Position numbers and translations under genes: made by a program
Source: an uncultured Arenicella sp.
GTDB taxonomy: Bacteria > Pseudomonadota > Gammaproteobacteria > Arenicellales > Arenicellaceae
Length of the DNA stretch: 64,000 bases
Assembly: GCA_937974565.1 (NCBI GenBank)
Contig: CALJWL010000028.1
Coordinates: forward strand, 1-64,000
Direction of reading: 5' to 3'
Shown here: positions 42,430 to 52,529 of the stretch, in pieces
Position numbering within the stretch: position 1 is the first letter of the stretch
Layout of the letters: each line of letters starts with the position of its first letter
Notes under the pieces: generated by a model
Seen by the model: the letters and a program-made list of their open reading frames with translations, nothing else
Database searches by the model: none
Told to the model about the DNA's origin: nothing

Positions 42430-43317
42430 TTAAGGCTTTTTTTTTGCCAGTGTTTCCGCTTTTTTAAGTAAGCCTTGGTCACGGGCCAACTTGGCATTGC
42501 CGAAGTACTTCAATATAGCAGTTTGGTCGCCGTTAGCAACACCCTGTTTAATGATGTCAATATGCTCTTGAAATCCATCCAGCGCATGAACAATCTGATC
42601 TTGATTCGTGATGCAAATATCACGCCACATTTCAGCATCGCTGGAAGCAATGCGCGTGAAATCATAAAAACCAGCCGCCGCTAAATCGAACAAACGCTCA
42701 CGATCTTGTTGTCCTGATAAATAATTTACCAAACTAAATGCAATCACGTGCGGTAAATGGCTCGTTTTAGCAAAAATAGAATCGTGTTCCGTCAAACTCA
42801 TGTGCAAAACAATTGCGCCCAGCGCTTGCCACATTTGCGCAACACGCCCGCTGAGGGAGCTGGGCACCTCATCCGTATCGGTAATAATGACGTGTTTATT
42901 GTTAAACAAGCCATTCTTTGACGCCAAAACGCCGGAATTTTCTCCGCCTGCAATTGGATGAGCTAACACAAAACGGTTTAATAGTGCTGGCGTGTGCGTG
43001 TTAATTTCACAATAGAGGTCAGTCTTAACGCTACCCACATCCGTGATAATTGAGTCTCGGCCAACTTTATTTTCAATCTTTTTTAGGATGGGCAGCATCG
43101 CTTGCATCGGTGTCGCCAAGACGATTAGACAGGCACCATCGCAAGCAACAATTAAATCTTGAACTTCATCCACAATTCCCGAGTCAATGGCCGCTTGCGC
43201 AGTCTCTTCAGACCGGCACACGCCAACAATACGCTCGGCCAGTTGGTGCTTTCTTAGATCACGAGCTAACGACCCACCCAGCAATCCGGTGCCAATAATA
43301 GTAACTTTTTTAAACAT
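42430..43317 (-). CDS. tyrA: Prephenate dehydrogenase
   Basis: Oxidises prephenate (or arogenate) toward tyrosine. The 295-residue product has the NAD(P) fold VTIIGTGLLGGSLARDLR at the start, IITDVGSVK in the middle, and HPIAGGENSG and SLTEHDSIFAKTSHLPHVIAFSL of the helical domain. It has no chorismate mutase domain and no ACT domain, so it is the single-domain type. It lies between pheA and aroA. Whether it prefers prephenate or arogenate cannot be read from the sequence. Confidence 0.93.
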   Translation of the reverse strand: MFKKVTIIGTGLLGGSLARDLRKHQLAERIVGVCRSEETAQAAIDSGIVDEVQDLIVACDGACLIVLATPMQAMLPILKKIENKVGRDSIITDVGSVKTDLYCEINTHTPALLNRFVLAHPIAGGENSGVLASKNGLFNNKHVIITDTDEVPSSLSGRVAQMWQALGAIVLHMSLTEHDSIFAKTSHLPHVIAFSLVNYLSGQQDRERLFDLAAAGFYDFTRIASSDAEMWRDICITNQDQIVHALDGFQEHIDIIKQGVANGDQTAILKYFGNAKLARDQGLLKKAETLAKKKP

Positions 43318-43424
43318 TGATCAAATGATTTACGATTGGGGTACTAGCGCGCGTTACTAAACACACGTTTAATGTACGTGACTCTTTCTTGTCTTAGTTT
43401 CAACGAATCAGTCTAAGAAAGCAC

Positions 43425-44546
43425 TCAAAGTACGCCCGTTGGGTATGAGCCTATGAGTTTAAAATAGGCCGACTTGGATTCTAACTCACCCAAGGCCGTA
43501 CTGACCTTTGGGTCATTCACGTGACCAATTAGGTCGATAAAAAAGACGTATTCCCAGTTTGTTTGTCTAGACGGCCGGGATTCAATTCGGCTCATATCAA
43601 CACCGGCGTCATAAAGCGGTTTCAGTAACTCAAACAAGCTTCCCACTTTATTTGGCGCAGACACCATAATGGTCGTTTTATCTTCCCCACTTTCAGCATA
43701 ACTGTCGGTGCCTATGATCAAGAAACGCGTGGTGTTATTACGTTCATCCTCAACGCCTGAAGCTAAAATAGGGATGCTGTACAATCGCGCGGCCATATCA
43801 CTGGCTATGGCCGCCACTGTGTTGTCTTTAGAAGCGATTATTGCGGCCTCTGCATTGCTACTGGCACTGGCTATTTCCGCATCAGGCAAATAACGCTCAA
43901 GCCAGTCGCGACATTGAGCAAGTGCTTGAGGGTGGGCGTAAACCTTGGTTACGTTTGGCAAGCCCTCTGCGTGACTTAACAACTGGTGGTTGATCGGCAA
44001 CTGCACTTCACCACACACTTTAAGCTCAGACGACGAAAAACAATCCAACGTATGAGTAATCACGCCTTCAGTAGAGTTTTCAACCGGCACCACACCAAAT
44101 TGGGCTTTACCCTGTTCCACAATTCGAAAGACATCGGCAATGGTTTTTACATCCACACATTTAACCGCATTGCCAAAATGTTTAAGCACCGCCGCTTGGG
44201 TATAAGTGCCCTCTGGCCCTAAATACGCTACCGTTAACGGCATTTCAGCAGCCAACGAAATCGACATAATTTCACGCATCAAGCGTACCATGTCATCGTC
44301 GTTAACCAAGCCATTGAGTTCTTCGCGCAACAAGGCGTTTCTCTCTCGAACTCGACGCAGCACCTGTGCTTCTCGTTCAGGTCGATAAAATGAAGCATCA
44401 GCGTCGACAGCTGTCTTTGCCTTAGCAATGGCGCCGGCCACCAACACACGCTCTTGAATCAGGCGTAGAATCTGTCTATCACATTCGTCAATCTTTCCAC
44501 GAAGTGATAGCAGCTCGGCTGAGTCCTGCTGAATTTTATCGTTCAT
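43425..44546 (-). CDS. pheA: Chorismate mutase / prephenate dehydratase (P-protein)
   Basis: Two steps of phenylalanine synthesis. The 373-residue product has an AroQ-type chorismate mutase (LRGKIDECDRQILRLIQERV, about residues 14-95). The prephenate dehydratase domain follows from VAYLGPEGTYTQAA (about 106-285), with the TRFLIIG motif. The last 80 residues are an ACT domain with the phenylalanine-binding ESRPSRQTNWEYVFFIDL. It is 55 bp after serA. Feedback inhibition by phenylalanine is expected from the intact ACT domain. Confidence 0.97.
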   Translation of the reverse strand: MNDKIQQDSAELLSLRGKIDECDRQILRLIQERVLVAGAIAKAKTAVDADASFYRPEREAQVLRRVRERNALLREELNGLVNDDDMVRLMREIMSISLAAEMPLTVAYLGPEGTYTQAAVLKHFGNAVKCVDVKTIADVFRIVEQGKAQFGVVPVENSTEGVITHTLDCFSSSELKVCGEVQLPINHQLLSHAEGLPNVTKVYAHPQALAQCRDWLERYLPDAEIASASSNAEAAIIASKDNTVAAIASDMAARLYSIPILASGVEDERNNTTRFLIIGTDSYAESGEDKTTIMVSAPNKVGSLFELLKPLYDAGVDMSRIESRPSRQTNWEYVFFIDLIGHVNDPKVSTALGELESKSAYFKLIGSYPTGVL

Positions 44547-44601
44547 ACTCTACTTTTAAACCATGGCATTGTGCGTTACTCCACCAACAACATCCAACGC
44601 C

Positions 44602-45771
44602 TTAATTTTGTATCGATCGAGCGATCATAATACCGTCAAGTTGTTTTATTTGATCAACAACGTCTGTTGAAATTTGAGTATCTGAATCAACAATTGTGTA
44701 AGCAATGTCGCCGCGAGACTGGTTAATCATGTCATGAATATTCAGGCCAGCTTCAGCCATGATTGTTGATATTTGACCAACCATGTTCGGCACATTAGCA
44801 TTACACACAATCAAGCGAAACGGTGTCTCTCTGGGCATTGAAACGTTGGGGAAATTAACCGAATTTTTAATGTTTCCATTTTCCAAGTAGTCGCGAACTT
44901 GCTCTGCGACCATGACAGCGCAATTATCTTCCGCTTCACCAGTTGATGCTCCTAGATGCGGCAAACCAATGACTTGAGGTGTTTTCTTCGTTCTATTATT
45001 TGGAAAATCCGTAACGTAAGCGCCAAGTTCACCGGCATCCAATGCGTTGCAAACCGCTTCATCATTGATGATACCACCACGCGCAAGATTAATGATGGTG
45101 GCCGATGGTTTCATTTTACCTACGTTATCGGCATTAATTAAGTCTCGTGTGGCATCAATAAGAGGAACGTGAACGCTCAAAAAGTCCACTTTACCCAGCA
45201 TTTCTTCAACGCTATTCGCACGAGTAATTTGCGATGACAGCTGCCATGCACCGTCCACGGTAAGGCCAGGGTCGAAACCAACAACGTTCATACCAAGATC
45301 AATGCACGTATTGGCCACCATGCGACCAATCGCTCCAAGGCCCACAACACCAATAGTACGGCCTGGCACTTCAAAACCACCGTACTTTTTCTTACCGGCT
45401 TCAACCAATTTAGACAACTCAGCGTCTTCGCCTTTTAAGGCTTCAGTGTACTTAACCGCCTCAGTAATATTACGCGCAGCGATAAAGATTGAGGCGATCA
45501 CCAGTTCTTTTACCGCATTGGCATTAGCCCCTGGCGCATTGAACACAGGGATACCAGCCGCACTCATTTTATCAAGTGGAATATTGTTGACACCTGCACC
45601 AGCACGACCAACGGCCTTTAGGGACTTTGGAATTTCCATATCGTGCATTTTAAATGAACGTAAAATAATGGCATCTGGCGACCCAATTTCGTCAGCAATT
45701 GAGTAACTGCTGGTTGGTAACTTAGCCAGACCAACAGGGGAAATATTGTTCAGTGTTTGAATTTTATACAT
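44602..45771 (-). CDS. serA: D-3-phosphoglycerate dehydrogenase
   Basis: First step of serine synthesis. The 389-residue product is the short form: N-terminal substrate-binding part with GRAGAGVNNIPLDKM and NAD domain with VVGLGAIGRMVANTC. The catalytic Arg is in NLARGGI and the His in GLPHLGAST, and one C-terminal ACT domain follows from about residue 320 (LIVCNANVPNMVGQISTIMAEAG). It lies 22 bp after serC. The serC-serA-pheA order is less common than serC-pheA and puts both early serine enzymes in one operon. Confidence 0.95.
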   Translation of the reverse strand: MYKIQTLNNISPVGLAKLPTSSYSIADEIGSPDAIILRSFKMHDMEIPKSLKAVGRAGAGVNNIPLDKMSAAGIPVFNAPGANANAVKELVIASIFIAARNITEAVKYTEALKGEDAELSKLVEAGKKKYGGFEVPGRTIGVVGLGAIGRMVANTCIDLGMNVVGFDPGLTVDGAWQLSSQITRANSVEEMLGKVDFLSVHVPLIDATRDLINADNVGKMKPSATIINLARGGIINDEAVCNALDAGELGAYVTDFPNNRTKKTPQVIGLPHLGASTGEAEDNCAVMVAEQVRDYLENGNIKNSVNFPNVSMPRETPFRLIVCNANVPNMVGQISTIMAEAGLNIHDMINQSRGDIAYTIVDSDTQISTDVVDQIKQLDGIMIARSIQN

Positions 45772-45793
45772 TATCTTGTGCGGGGTAAGTCGT

Positions 45794-46876
45794 TTATTGA
45801 TTAGCGGTTTTAAACGCGTCCATGAATTCGATTAGCGCATCAATGGCATCTAAGCCCAGGGCATTATAGATGCTTGCGCGCATGCCACCGACTGATCTAT
45901 GGCCTTTTAATGCGTGCAAGCCTGAATCATGAGATTGCGCTAGGAAGGCGGCATCCAAACCATCATCGGCAAGAATAAAGGGCACATTCATCCATGATCG
46001 ATTCGCCACAGCGACTGGGTTGGTATAAAAACCATCACTTTGATCAATATAGGAATAGAGCCTGTCGGCTTTTGCTTTATTGATTTCTGCCATAGCTTCA
46101 ACGCCACCATTAGCTTTTAACCAAGCAAAAACTTTACCAGCCAAATACCATGCGAACGTCGGTGGCGTATTGTTCATACTATCACTGTCGGCCATTACTT
46201 GATAATCCATCAAACGAGGGGCGTCAGAAGGGAAATTACCAACCAAATCATCGCGAACGATCACAATCGTGATGCCTGCTGGGCCGATGTTTTTCTGAGC
46301 GCCGGCGTAAATAATGCCGTATTTGGAAACATCAATTGGACGTGAGAGTATGGTTGATGATAAATCAGCGCAAATAGGCTTGTTCGTGTCAGGCAACCAG
46401 TCGAACTCAACCCCGGCGATGGTTTCATTGGGAGTGATGTGCAAATAAGCTGCATCATCGCTTAACTGCCATTCAGATGGCGCCGGAACATGCTTATAAC
46501 CTTCATCAGACGTATCACAAACCACATTAACATTCACAAATCGCTTAGCATCAGCAATCGCCTTTTTACTCCAGTGCCCTGTGTGTGCGTAATCAGCTTT
46601 CTCGCCTAAAAATTTCAAATTTAAGGGAATAGCTGAAAATTGAGAGGTCGCGCCCCCTTGCAAAAACAAGACTTTATAATTATCTGGGATACCCATCAAA
46701 TCACGCAAATCTCGTTCTGCCTTGGCAGCAGCGGCCATAAATGGCTTTCCGCGGTGAGATATTTCCATCACTGAAGCACCAACGCCATCCCATTCTAGCA
46801 ATTCACCTTGCACTTCTTTAAGCACAGCTTCAGGTAGCGCCGCAGGGCCGGCACTGAAATTAAATATACGACTCAT
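45794..46876 (-). CDS. serC: Phosphoserine aminotransferase
   Basis: PLP enzyme of serine synthesis that also serves pyridoxal phosphate synthesis. The 360-residue product opens [16 protein letters not shown] and carries the PLP-lysine segment [14 protein letters not shown] at about residues 193-206. The closing [23 protein letters not shown] is typical. It is the first gene of a run serC-serA-pheA-tyrA-aroA-cmk-rpsA that appears to be read as one or a few overlapping transcripts. Confidence 0.97.
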   Translation of the reverse strand: MSRIFNFSAGPAALPEAVLKEVQGELLEWDGVGASVMEISHRGKPFMAAAAKAERDLRDLMGIPDNYKVLFLQGGATSQFSAIPLNLKFLGEKADYAHTGHWSKKAIADAKRFVNVNVVCDTSDEGYKHVPAPSEWQLSDDAAYLHITPNETIAGVEFDWLPDTNKPICADLSSTILSRPIDVSKYGIIYAGAQKNIGPAGITIVIVRDDLVGNFPSDAPRLMDYQVMADSDSMNNTPPTFAWYLAGKVFAWLKANGGVEAMAEINKAKADRLYSYIDQSDGFYTNPVAVANRSWMNVPFILADDGLDAAFLAQSHDSGLHALKGHRSVGGMRASIYNALGLDAIDALIEFMDAFKTANQ

Positions 46877-47182
46877 GATAAGCCCTCAAAAAGTTTAAAA
46901 TTTGGTCGTCGATCAGACTCAGAACTGCCTACAAGCGAACTGACAGTGAAGATCATCAGTGGCGAGACATAACATTCAGGCTTCATTCGAATTATGAGCG
47001 GTACGCAAAAGAAACAAAAACGCACCCAATTACATTAACTGGGTGCGTTATTTTACACAAGCCGGGTTTAAATCCCTATATCTTTTGTGCTTGTTTCGTT
47101 AATTCATGGGATGAATACCTATTCGTTGAGGCAGACAAACCGAATTACAACGGCAATTAAGACTCAAACTCAAATTCCGGCA
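46877..47182. other. 306-bp region upstream of serC
   Basis: It holds the terminator of the preceding metalloprotease gene at 47020-47048. The 140 bp below it must carry the serC promoter on the minus strand. No gene was seen. Confidence 0.45.
47010..47055 (-). terminator. Rho-independent terminator after the metalloprotease gene
   Basis: The 9-bp stem is ACGCACCCA (47020-47028) with TGGGTGCGT (47040-47048). On the minus strand the stem is followed by TTTTTGTTTC. It separates the inserted protease pair from serC. Confidence 0.85.
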
Positions 47183-48175
47183 TCACTCATCAAGTAACAA
47201 AAAAATAGGCGCTATTGGCACCACTCCATTAACACATTCATTGCGTGTACGCCACCCCATGTCTTTCAACGCCAAGATCGTAGCACAGCTATCACTAGTT
47301 TGAGTCGCAAACGGCTCCATTAACTCATCAGGAGACACCACCGTGTCCCAGTGCGATACCGAAGAGCCAGGCTGAAAAGGGTTAGGTGAATACATTCTCA
47401 ACATACTGTTGTTCCTGCCGCCTGTAAATACTCCCGCACCTTGAGCGACATTGGGACCTGACCACACCAAGCCTTGACTATTAACTGAAGAAAAAGCGCG
47501 CTGCCTATCGCTCATACGGCTCCACGGCAAATTCTGATTAACATCAAACAAATTCAACATATACGTGTCATTTAGGTTTGCAAGCCTGACGCCATCTTGA
47601 CTGACTAAGCTTAAAAAGCCCAGTCCATGACCTATTTCATGCAAAATAGTGTCATAAAATGAAATGGTGCCACTAGGCGCTGGCGAATTAATTCCCAACC
47701 ACCAAGACAGCCCCGTCAGGCAGCCAGATGTTCCTATATTATTATTGAACGTGGCATTGATATCACTGTTACCGGGATCAAGGTCAACTCCGGCAAGACT
47801 ATTTGCTTGAGCCACAACGTATATCGTTTCCTCTCTGGGAGCATTGGGGAAATCTATAAACCCATTAATCGGCCCCGCGGACCCTAAAGTTCCGAATGTC
47901 GGTTGGCAATCCAAGGGGTCTAACTGCACATCTACCCGTATGGGAACATCGCTAACCAACTTTCGCTCCCAATATTTAGCAGCAGCCTCAAATACGTTAC
48001 GATATTGTTGACCGAGTGTGGTCGCACTGTTACCCGCAACCGGCGCCACTGGCCTCGTAGAGTTTAGGCCCTCGTTAACCCCATCTCGATTCACAATATC
48101 AATGTCTGTGGCTCCAGCATTGGAGTAGAGAACAGAAGCAACTAAGACAACAACAATTAAATAAATTTGTTTCAT
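47183..48175 (-). CDS. Secreted metalloprotease-like protein (HEIGH)
   Basis: A 330-residue exported protein with a clear signal peptide (MKQIYLIVVVLVASVLYSNAGA). The zinc-type motif HEIGHGLGF is at about residues 179-187. In the usual HExxHxxGxxH site the third ligand would be residue 189, which is Ser. The region SHWDTVVSPDELMEP further on could give another ligand or the Met-turn. Related secreted proteins in gammaproteobacteria have this HELGHGLGF...RxAFSSVN..LVWSG layout, sometimes with a protease-associated domain; I see none here. It is 16 bp downstream of a small exported protein and ends at a terminator, forming a two-gene unit between gyrA and serC. Confidence 0.75.
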   Translation of the reverse strand: MKQIYLIVVVLVASVLYSNAGATDIDIVNRDGVNEGLNSTRPVAPVAGNSATTLGQQYRNVFEAAAKYWERKLVSDVPIRVDVQLDPLDCQPTFGTLGSAGPINGFIDFPNAPREETIYVVAQANSLAGVDLDPGNSDINATFNNNIGTSGCLTGLSWWLGINSPAPSGTISFYDTILHEIGHGLGFLSLVSQDGVRLANLNDTYMLNLFDVNQNLPWSRMSDRQRAFSSVNSQGLVWSGPNVAQGAGVFTGGRNNSMLRMYSPNPFQPGSSVSHWDTVVSPDELMEPFATQTSDSCATILALKDMGWRTRNECVNGVVPIAPIFLLLDE

Positions 48176-48191
48176 TCTAACGACCCTAGCC

Positions 48192-48653
48192 TTAGTGGTT
48201 TAGCTGTGAATCAGTTGATTCAGAAGGAGAATGTAAATGATGATTGACCTTAACCTCACCAGACACCCCAATTGACGCCTTAAGAGGGCGGTCAAATTGG
48301 CCATTGAAGTCAATTTTCAAACTGCCATCACTCATTCTTTGAGGCGCAGAGGCAACACCAACTCCATTCAAACCAGCCTGTTCACTTCCTTCTTGTGAGT
48401 TTTCTTTTCCCTCAACGTCAACATTATTAAACTGTTCAATGGCAATGCTACTCTGATCAGCGGGGCTAAACTCGAGTGTTTCTGGATTTAAATAAGCTTT
48501 ACGCGTCGACACCAACGATGGTGTGTTGTTTACATCAATGTCATTGGTATCCGTGCTCACAACAGCGTCTCTGTGCGCATCACACGCCCTACTTACTCCA
48601 TCAAATAATACAACGGAAAGGGTGACCAATAAGAGTGTCAATTTAAAATTCAT
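48192..48653 (-). CDS. Small exported protein paired with the metalloprotease
   Basis: A 153-residue protein of unknown function with a signal peptide (NFKLTLLLVTLSVVLFDGVSRA). The mature part is acidic and probably disordered at first. Near the end is RMSDGSLKIDFNGQFDRPLKASIGVSGEVKV, a short beta segment. Its tight 16-bp spacing to the metalloprotease gene suggests they are co-expressed. It could be a propeptide-like inhibitor or a substrate; the sequence does not decide. Confidence 0.65.
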   Translation of the reverse strand: MNFKLTLLLVTLSVVLFDGVSRACDAHRDAVVSTDTNDIDVNNTPSLVSTRKAYLNPETLEFSPADQSSIAIEQFNNVDVEGKENSQEGSEQAGLNGVGVASAPQRMSDGSLKIDFNGQFDRPLKASIGVSGEVKVNHHLHSPSESTDSQLNH

Positions 48654-48749
48654 ATTTTCATGTCCTCATTAATAAGAGTTTACAAGGTTATTTTATCAAA
48701 AGGCTTTTGTTCTAATGTTTAAAAATTTATCGCAAGACCAACCTGAATT

Positions 48750-51326
48750 CTAAGTGTCGTTTTCGTCAGTTAGTTCTTCATCTTCATCGGATTCTGCAAC
48801 CTTTTCGACACTGATAAGTTGTTCGCCTTTAGACACACCAATCACTTTAACGCCTTGAGTGTTTCGCCCAACAATCGACACTTCGGCAACCCTTGTTCGC
48901 ACCAATGTGCCACCATTCGTAATTAACATAGCCTCATCATCTTCTTCAACCAAAATAGCACCAACAGCATTGCCATTACGTTCGCTGGTCTGAATGGAAA
49001 TGACACCCTGACCTCCTCGGCCCTGCGTATTGTATTCAGACAACGCAGTCCGCTTACCAAAACCATTTTCAGTCACCGTTAACACGGCAGAGTCAACGTC
49101 GTCGGCATCACAAATGATCATCGCGTTTACTTTATGACCTTCAGGAAACTTAATACCTCGCACCCCCCTGGCCGTTCTCCCCATTTTGCGAACATCCTCT
49201 TCAGCAAAACGAATGGCTTTACCTGAGGTTGCAAACAACATTACTTCTTGATTGCCATCCGTAAGACCGACACCAACCAACTCGTTACCTTCAACCAAAT
49301 CCAGCGCAATAATACCGTTTGCACGAGGTCGTGAAAAGTCCATCAATGAGGTCTTTTTAACCGTACCATCACTGGTGGCCATAAAGACATGATAACCTTC
49401 TGTGTATTCTTTTACCGGCAAAATCGCTGTAATGTGTTCGCCATTATCTAATGGCAATAAGTTTACAATGGGTTTGCCGCGCGCATTTCTGCCAGCTTGA
49501 GGCAACTCATACACTTTCAGCCAATACACTTTACCTTTATCGGAAAAACACAGAATCGTATCGTGCGTATTCGCCACAAACATACGCTCAACAAAGTCTT
49601 CATCTTTGGTTTTAGTGGCACTTTTACCTTTGCCACCACGGCGCTGAGCTCGGTAATCGCTTAGCGGCTGAGACTTCGCATAGCCTTCATGAGATAACGT
49701 AACCACCAAATCTTCTTCAGCGATCATGTCTTCTAGAGTGAGATCTAACTTGTTCTGAATAATTTCAGTTCGGCGCTCATCACCGTACTCTTGTTTGATC
49801 GCGATCAACTCTTCGCGAATGACTTCCATCAACTGATCAACATTTTCGAGAATGTTAATGTATTCGGCTATACGCTCCAAAACTTCGCCGTATTCTTCAC
49901 GAATTTTATCCTGTTCTAACCCAGTCAAGCGATGCAACTTCAAGTCCAAAATAGCTTGTGCTTGCTTTTCAGACAGCACATAAGTATCACCGTGTAAGCC
50001 GAGCTTTGGATCTAAACCCAAAGGCTTGCAAGAGACATCGCCTGCGCGTGCAATCATATCGGCAACCACACCCGGTGCCCATGTCTTTTCCAATAGCTTT
50101 TCTTTGGCTTCAGATGGGCTTGCCGAGTTTTTAATTAACTCGATCATTGGGTCAATATTACTCAACGCAATCGCCAACCCTTCTAAAGTATGCGCGCGCG
50201 CGCGCGCCTTACGGAGATTATAGATAGTACGACGGGTCACTACTTCACGGCGATGCTTGATGAATTCTTCAAGCAACTCACGTAAGTTAAACAATCTGGG
50301 TTGATTATCGATTAAGGCAACCGTATTTATACCAAAAACCGTCTGTAACTGCGTCTGTTGAAATAGCTTATTTAAAATAACTTCAGCGACTTCACCTCGA
50401 CGTACGGCAATGAACATGCGCATGCCACTTTTATCAGACTCGTCACGTAACTCGGTAATTCCGTCAATTTTTTTGGTCTTAACCAGTTCCGCAATTTTTT
50501 CCAATAAACGTGCTTTATTAACCATGTAAGGCAATTCGGTAACAATAATCGACTGACGCCCATTGGATTCATTTGTTTCAATGTGCGTGCGTGCCCGCAT
50601 ATACACTTTGCCGCGCCCAGTTAAATAGGCATCCTTGATGCCCTTAGCGCCATTAATGAAACCAGATGTTGGAAAATCTGGCCCAGGGATATGCTCCATT
50701 AACTCTTCAATGGAGATACCTTCGTTATCAATCATGGCAATACAGCCATTAATAACTTCGGTAAGATTATGAGGCGGAATGTTGGTTGCCATACCAACAG
50801 CAATACCAGAGGAGCCATTCACCAATAGCGTGGGTATTTTTGTTGGCATAACTGAAGGCTGTAACTCACTTTCATCGTAGTTTGGATAAAAGTCGACCGT
50901 TTCCTTATCCAGATCAGCCAAGATTTCATGAGCGATTTTTTCAAGACGAATTTCCGTATACCGCATAGCCGCCGGAGAATCGCCGTCAATAGAACCAAAA
51001 TTGCCTTGACCGTCAACAAGTGGATAGCGCATCGAGAAGTCTTGCGCCAAACGAACAATGGTATCGTAAACAGCTGTATCGCCGTGCGGATGATACTTAC
51101 CGATCACATCACCAACCACGCGAGCCGATTTCTTATATGGCTTATTGTAGTCATTGTTGAGCTGCGACATAGCAAAAAGCACACGCCGATGGACCGGTTT
51201 CAAACCGTCTCGCACATCAGGCAGAGCCCGCCCTACAATAACGCTCATCGCATAATCTAAGTACGACTGGCGCATTTCCTGCTCTAAATTAGCAGGAATC
51301 GTTTCTTTAGCGAACTGGTCTGTCAT
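48750..51326 (-). CDS. gyrA: DNA gyrase subunit A
   Basis: Breakage-reunion subunit of gyrase. The 858-residue product has the active tyrosine in [11 protein letters not shown]. The quinolone-determining segment [13 protein letters not shown] has Thr where E. coli has Ser83; Thr is the natural residue in Pseudomonas. The C-terminal beta-pinwheel includes a GyrA-box-like [10 protein letters not shown] (GC)7 dinucleotide run at 50192-50205 codes for the RKARARAH segment. The gene order gyrA to serC is interrupted by two exported-protein genes. Confidence 0.98.
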   Translation of the reverse strand: MTDQFAKETIPANLEQEMRQSYLDYAMSVIVGRALPDVRDGLKPVHRRVLFAMSQLNNDYNKPYKKSARVVGDVIGKYHPHGDTAVYDTIVRLAQDFSMRYPLVDGQGNFGSIDGDSPAAMRYTEIRLEKIAHEILADLDKETVDFYPNYDESELQPSVMPTKIPTLLVNGSSGIAVGMATNIPPHNLTEVINGCIAMIDNEGISIEELMEHIPGPDFPTSGFINGAKGIKDAYLTGRGKVYMRARTHIETNESNGRQSIIVTELPYMVNKARLLEKIAELVKTKKIDGITELRDESDKSGMRMFIAVRRGEVAEVILNKLFQQTQLQTVFGINTVALIDNQPRLFNLRELLEEFIKHRREVVTRRTIYNLRKARARAHTLEGLAIALSNIDPMIELIKNSASPSEAKEKLLEKTWAPGVVADMIARAGDVSCKPLGLDPKLGLHGDTYVLSEKQAQAILDLKLHRLTGLEQDKIREEYGEVLERIAEYINILENVDQLMEVIREELIAIKQEYGDERRTEIIQNKLDLTLEDMIAEEDLVVTLSHEGYAKSQPLSDYRAQRRGGKGKSATKTKDEDFVERMFVANTHDTILCFSDKGKVYWLKVYELPQAGRNARGKPIVNLLPLDNGEHITAILPVKEYTEGYHVFMATSDGTVKKTSLMDFSRPRANGIIALDLVEGNELVGVGLTDGNQEVMLFATSGKAIRFAEEDVRKMGRTARGVRGIKFPEGHKVNAMIICDADDVDSAVLTVTENGFGKRTALSEYNTQGRGGQGVISIQTSERNGNAVGAILVEEDDEAMLITNGGTLVRTRVAEVSIVGRNTQGVKVIGVSKGEQLISVEKVAESDEDEELTDENDT
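50192..50205. repeat. (GC)7 dinucleotide tract inside gyrA
   Basis: Fourteen bases of alternating G and C within an essential gene. Slippage by one unit would shift the frame, and alternating GC can adopt Z-DNA. The codons it provides (Ala/Arg) sit where E. coli GyrA has RKARDRAH. Confidence 0.9.
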
Positions 51327-51488
51327 TTTTATAACTTTATCTAAATTTTATCAGGTATTATTATACCTTTTCATAAAACATATTGTGAGTACTTTACATA
51401 TGCGCCAATTAAGGCCAGATCAAATTCATCGTCACTGTGTCAAGTCCCGCCAACCCATTTTTCTGAATAAACGCCACCATCCATAATA

Positions 51489-52529
51489 ATGAAATTCGCC
51501 GCACTTATTAAATCTTTCATTTTTTTAATTTTGGCAAAGCTATGGATTTTCGTGACTAAACGCAAAAGCTCTATTCATTTTTTAGTTGGCTCAAGTTACG
51601 GAGAGAGTGTTGACGAGAACGCCGTTCAATTGATAAACCACATACGTAACAACGGATTCAAATGCTACTTTGTTAGTAACTCAATACCAGATTACGACAA
51701 AAAGTTTCATTTATCACGCGGCAATTTCAATACAGTTATAAAAGCATTACAGGCTAATGCTCTATTCTACACACATTCGCCATCAGACATAATTCCTCAT
51801 TCGCATAAACTGCATTTCTTAAAAAAGTTTTTGAAATTTCCCTATGAAGTCTTTTTGCAACATGGAATTATCGGCCTAAAGAGCAAGAATAATACCGGGC
51901 TTTGTTTGAAAAGTTATGTAAAATACCTTGATAAATCATTCGACCTCATGATAGTTAGCTCCGATTGGGAAAAAAGGTTAGTCGAAAATATGGGGGTTGA
52001 GCAACATAAAATAAAAGTTACAGGTTTGCCTAGGTTTGATCGATATAAACGATACAAACTGAGAAAAAACATGATTTTATTGTTTTTTACATGGCAAAAA
52101 ATTGACTCATTGAGCAGCAAACTAAACCTAATAAGAGAATCAAAGGCCGTAAAGAAACTTCAGGACCAAGGGTTCGAGTTGATCGAAGTGCATCACCAAA
52201 TGCAACTAAAAAATTCAAAGCCATCAAACCTCAGAAATAACCATGAATTATTAAACTCAGCTATTTTAAACTGTGCGCTTATAATCACAGACGATTCGAG
52301 TGCCGCATGGGATGTTTTATATCAAGGAGGTGAAGCAATATTCTTTCAGCCTCACAGTCAATGGCTAAACAATTTCGACTGGTTACAGGAACGTGTTGCT
52401 TATGACCTTGATGAATTAGATAACAAGTTATCTTTAGCCGTAACAGGTAATTCCAAAATCCCAATTTTCACTAAGTATACAGACAATAAAAATTCGAAGA
52501 GAGTCTTTGATTTAGTAAGCAGCAGATGA
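51489..52529 (+). CDS. CDP-glycerol glycerophosphotransferase-family protein
   Basis: A 346-residue product in strikingly AT-rich DNA. Motifs of the TagB/TagF-like family are visible: LQHGIIGLK near residue 123, VSSDWEKRLVENMGV, VTGLPRFDRY near 180 and the donor-binding region DDSSAAWDVLYQGGEAIFF near 278. The N-terminus has a hydrophobic segment (FIFLILAKLWIFV). In Gram-negatives such enzymes usually add glycerol- or ribitol-phosphate to capsule or surface polysaccharide. It overlaps the next gene by ATGA, and the pair is divergent from gyrA. Codon use unlike the neighbours suggests recent acquisition. Confidence 0.82.
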   Translation: MKFAALIKSFIFLILAKLWIFVTKRKSSIHFLVGSSYGESVDENAVQLINHIRNNGFKCYFVSNSIPDYDKKFHLSRGNFNTVIKALQANALFYTHSPSDIIPHSHKLHFLKKFLKFPYEVFLQHGIIGLKSKNNTGLCLKSYVKYLDKSFDLMIVSSDWEKRLVENMGVEQHKIKVTGLPRFDRYKRYKLRKNMILLFFTWQKIDSLSSKLNLIRESKAVKKLQDQGFELIEVHHQMQLKNSKPSNLRNNHELLNSAILNCALIITDDSSAAWDVLYQGGEAIFFQPHSQWLNNFDWLQERVAYDLDELDNKLSLAVTGNSKIPIFTKYTDNKNSKRVFDLVSSR

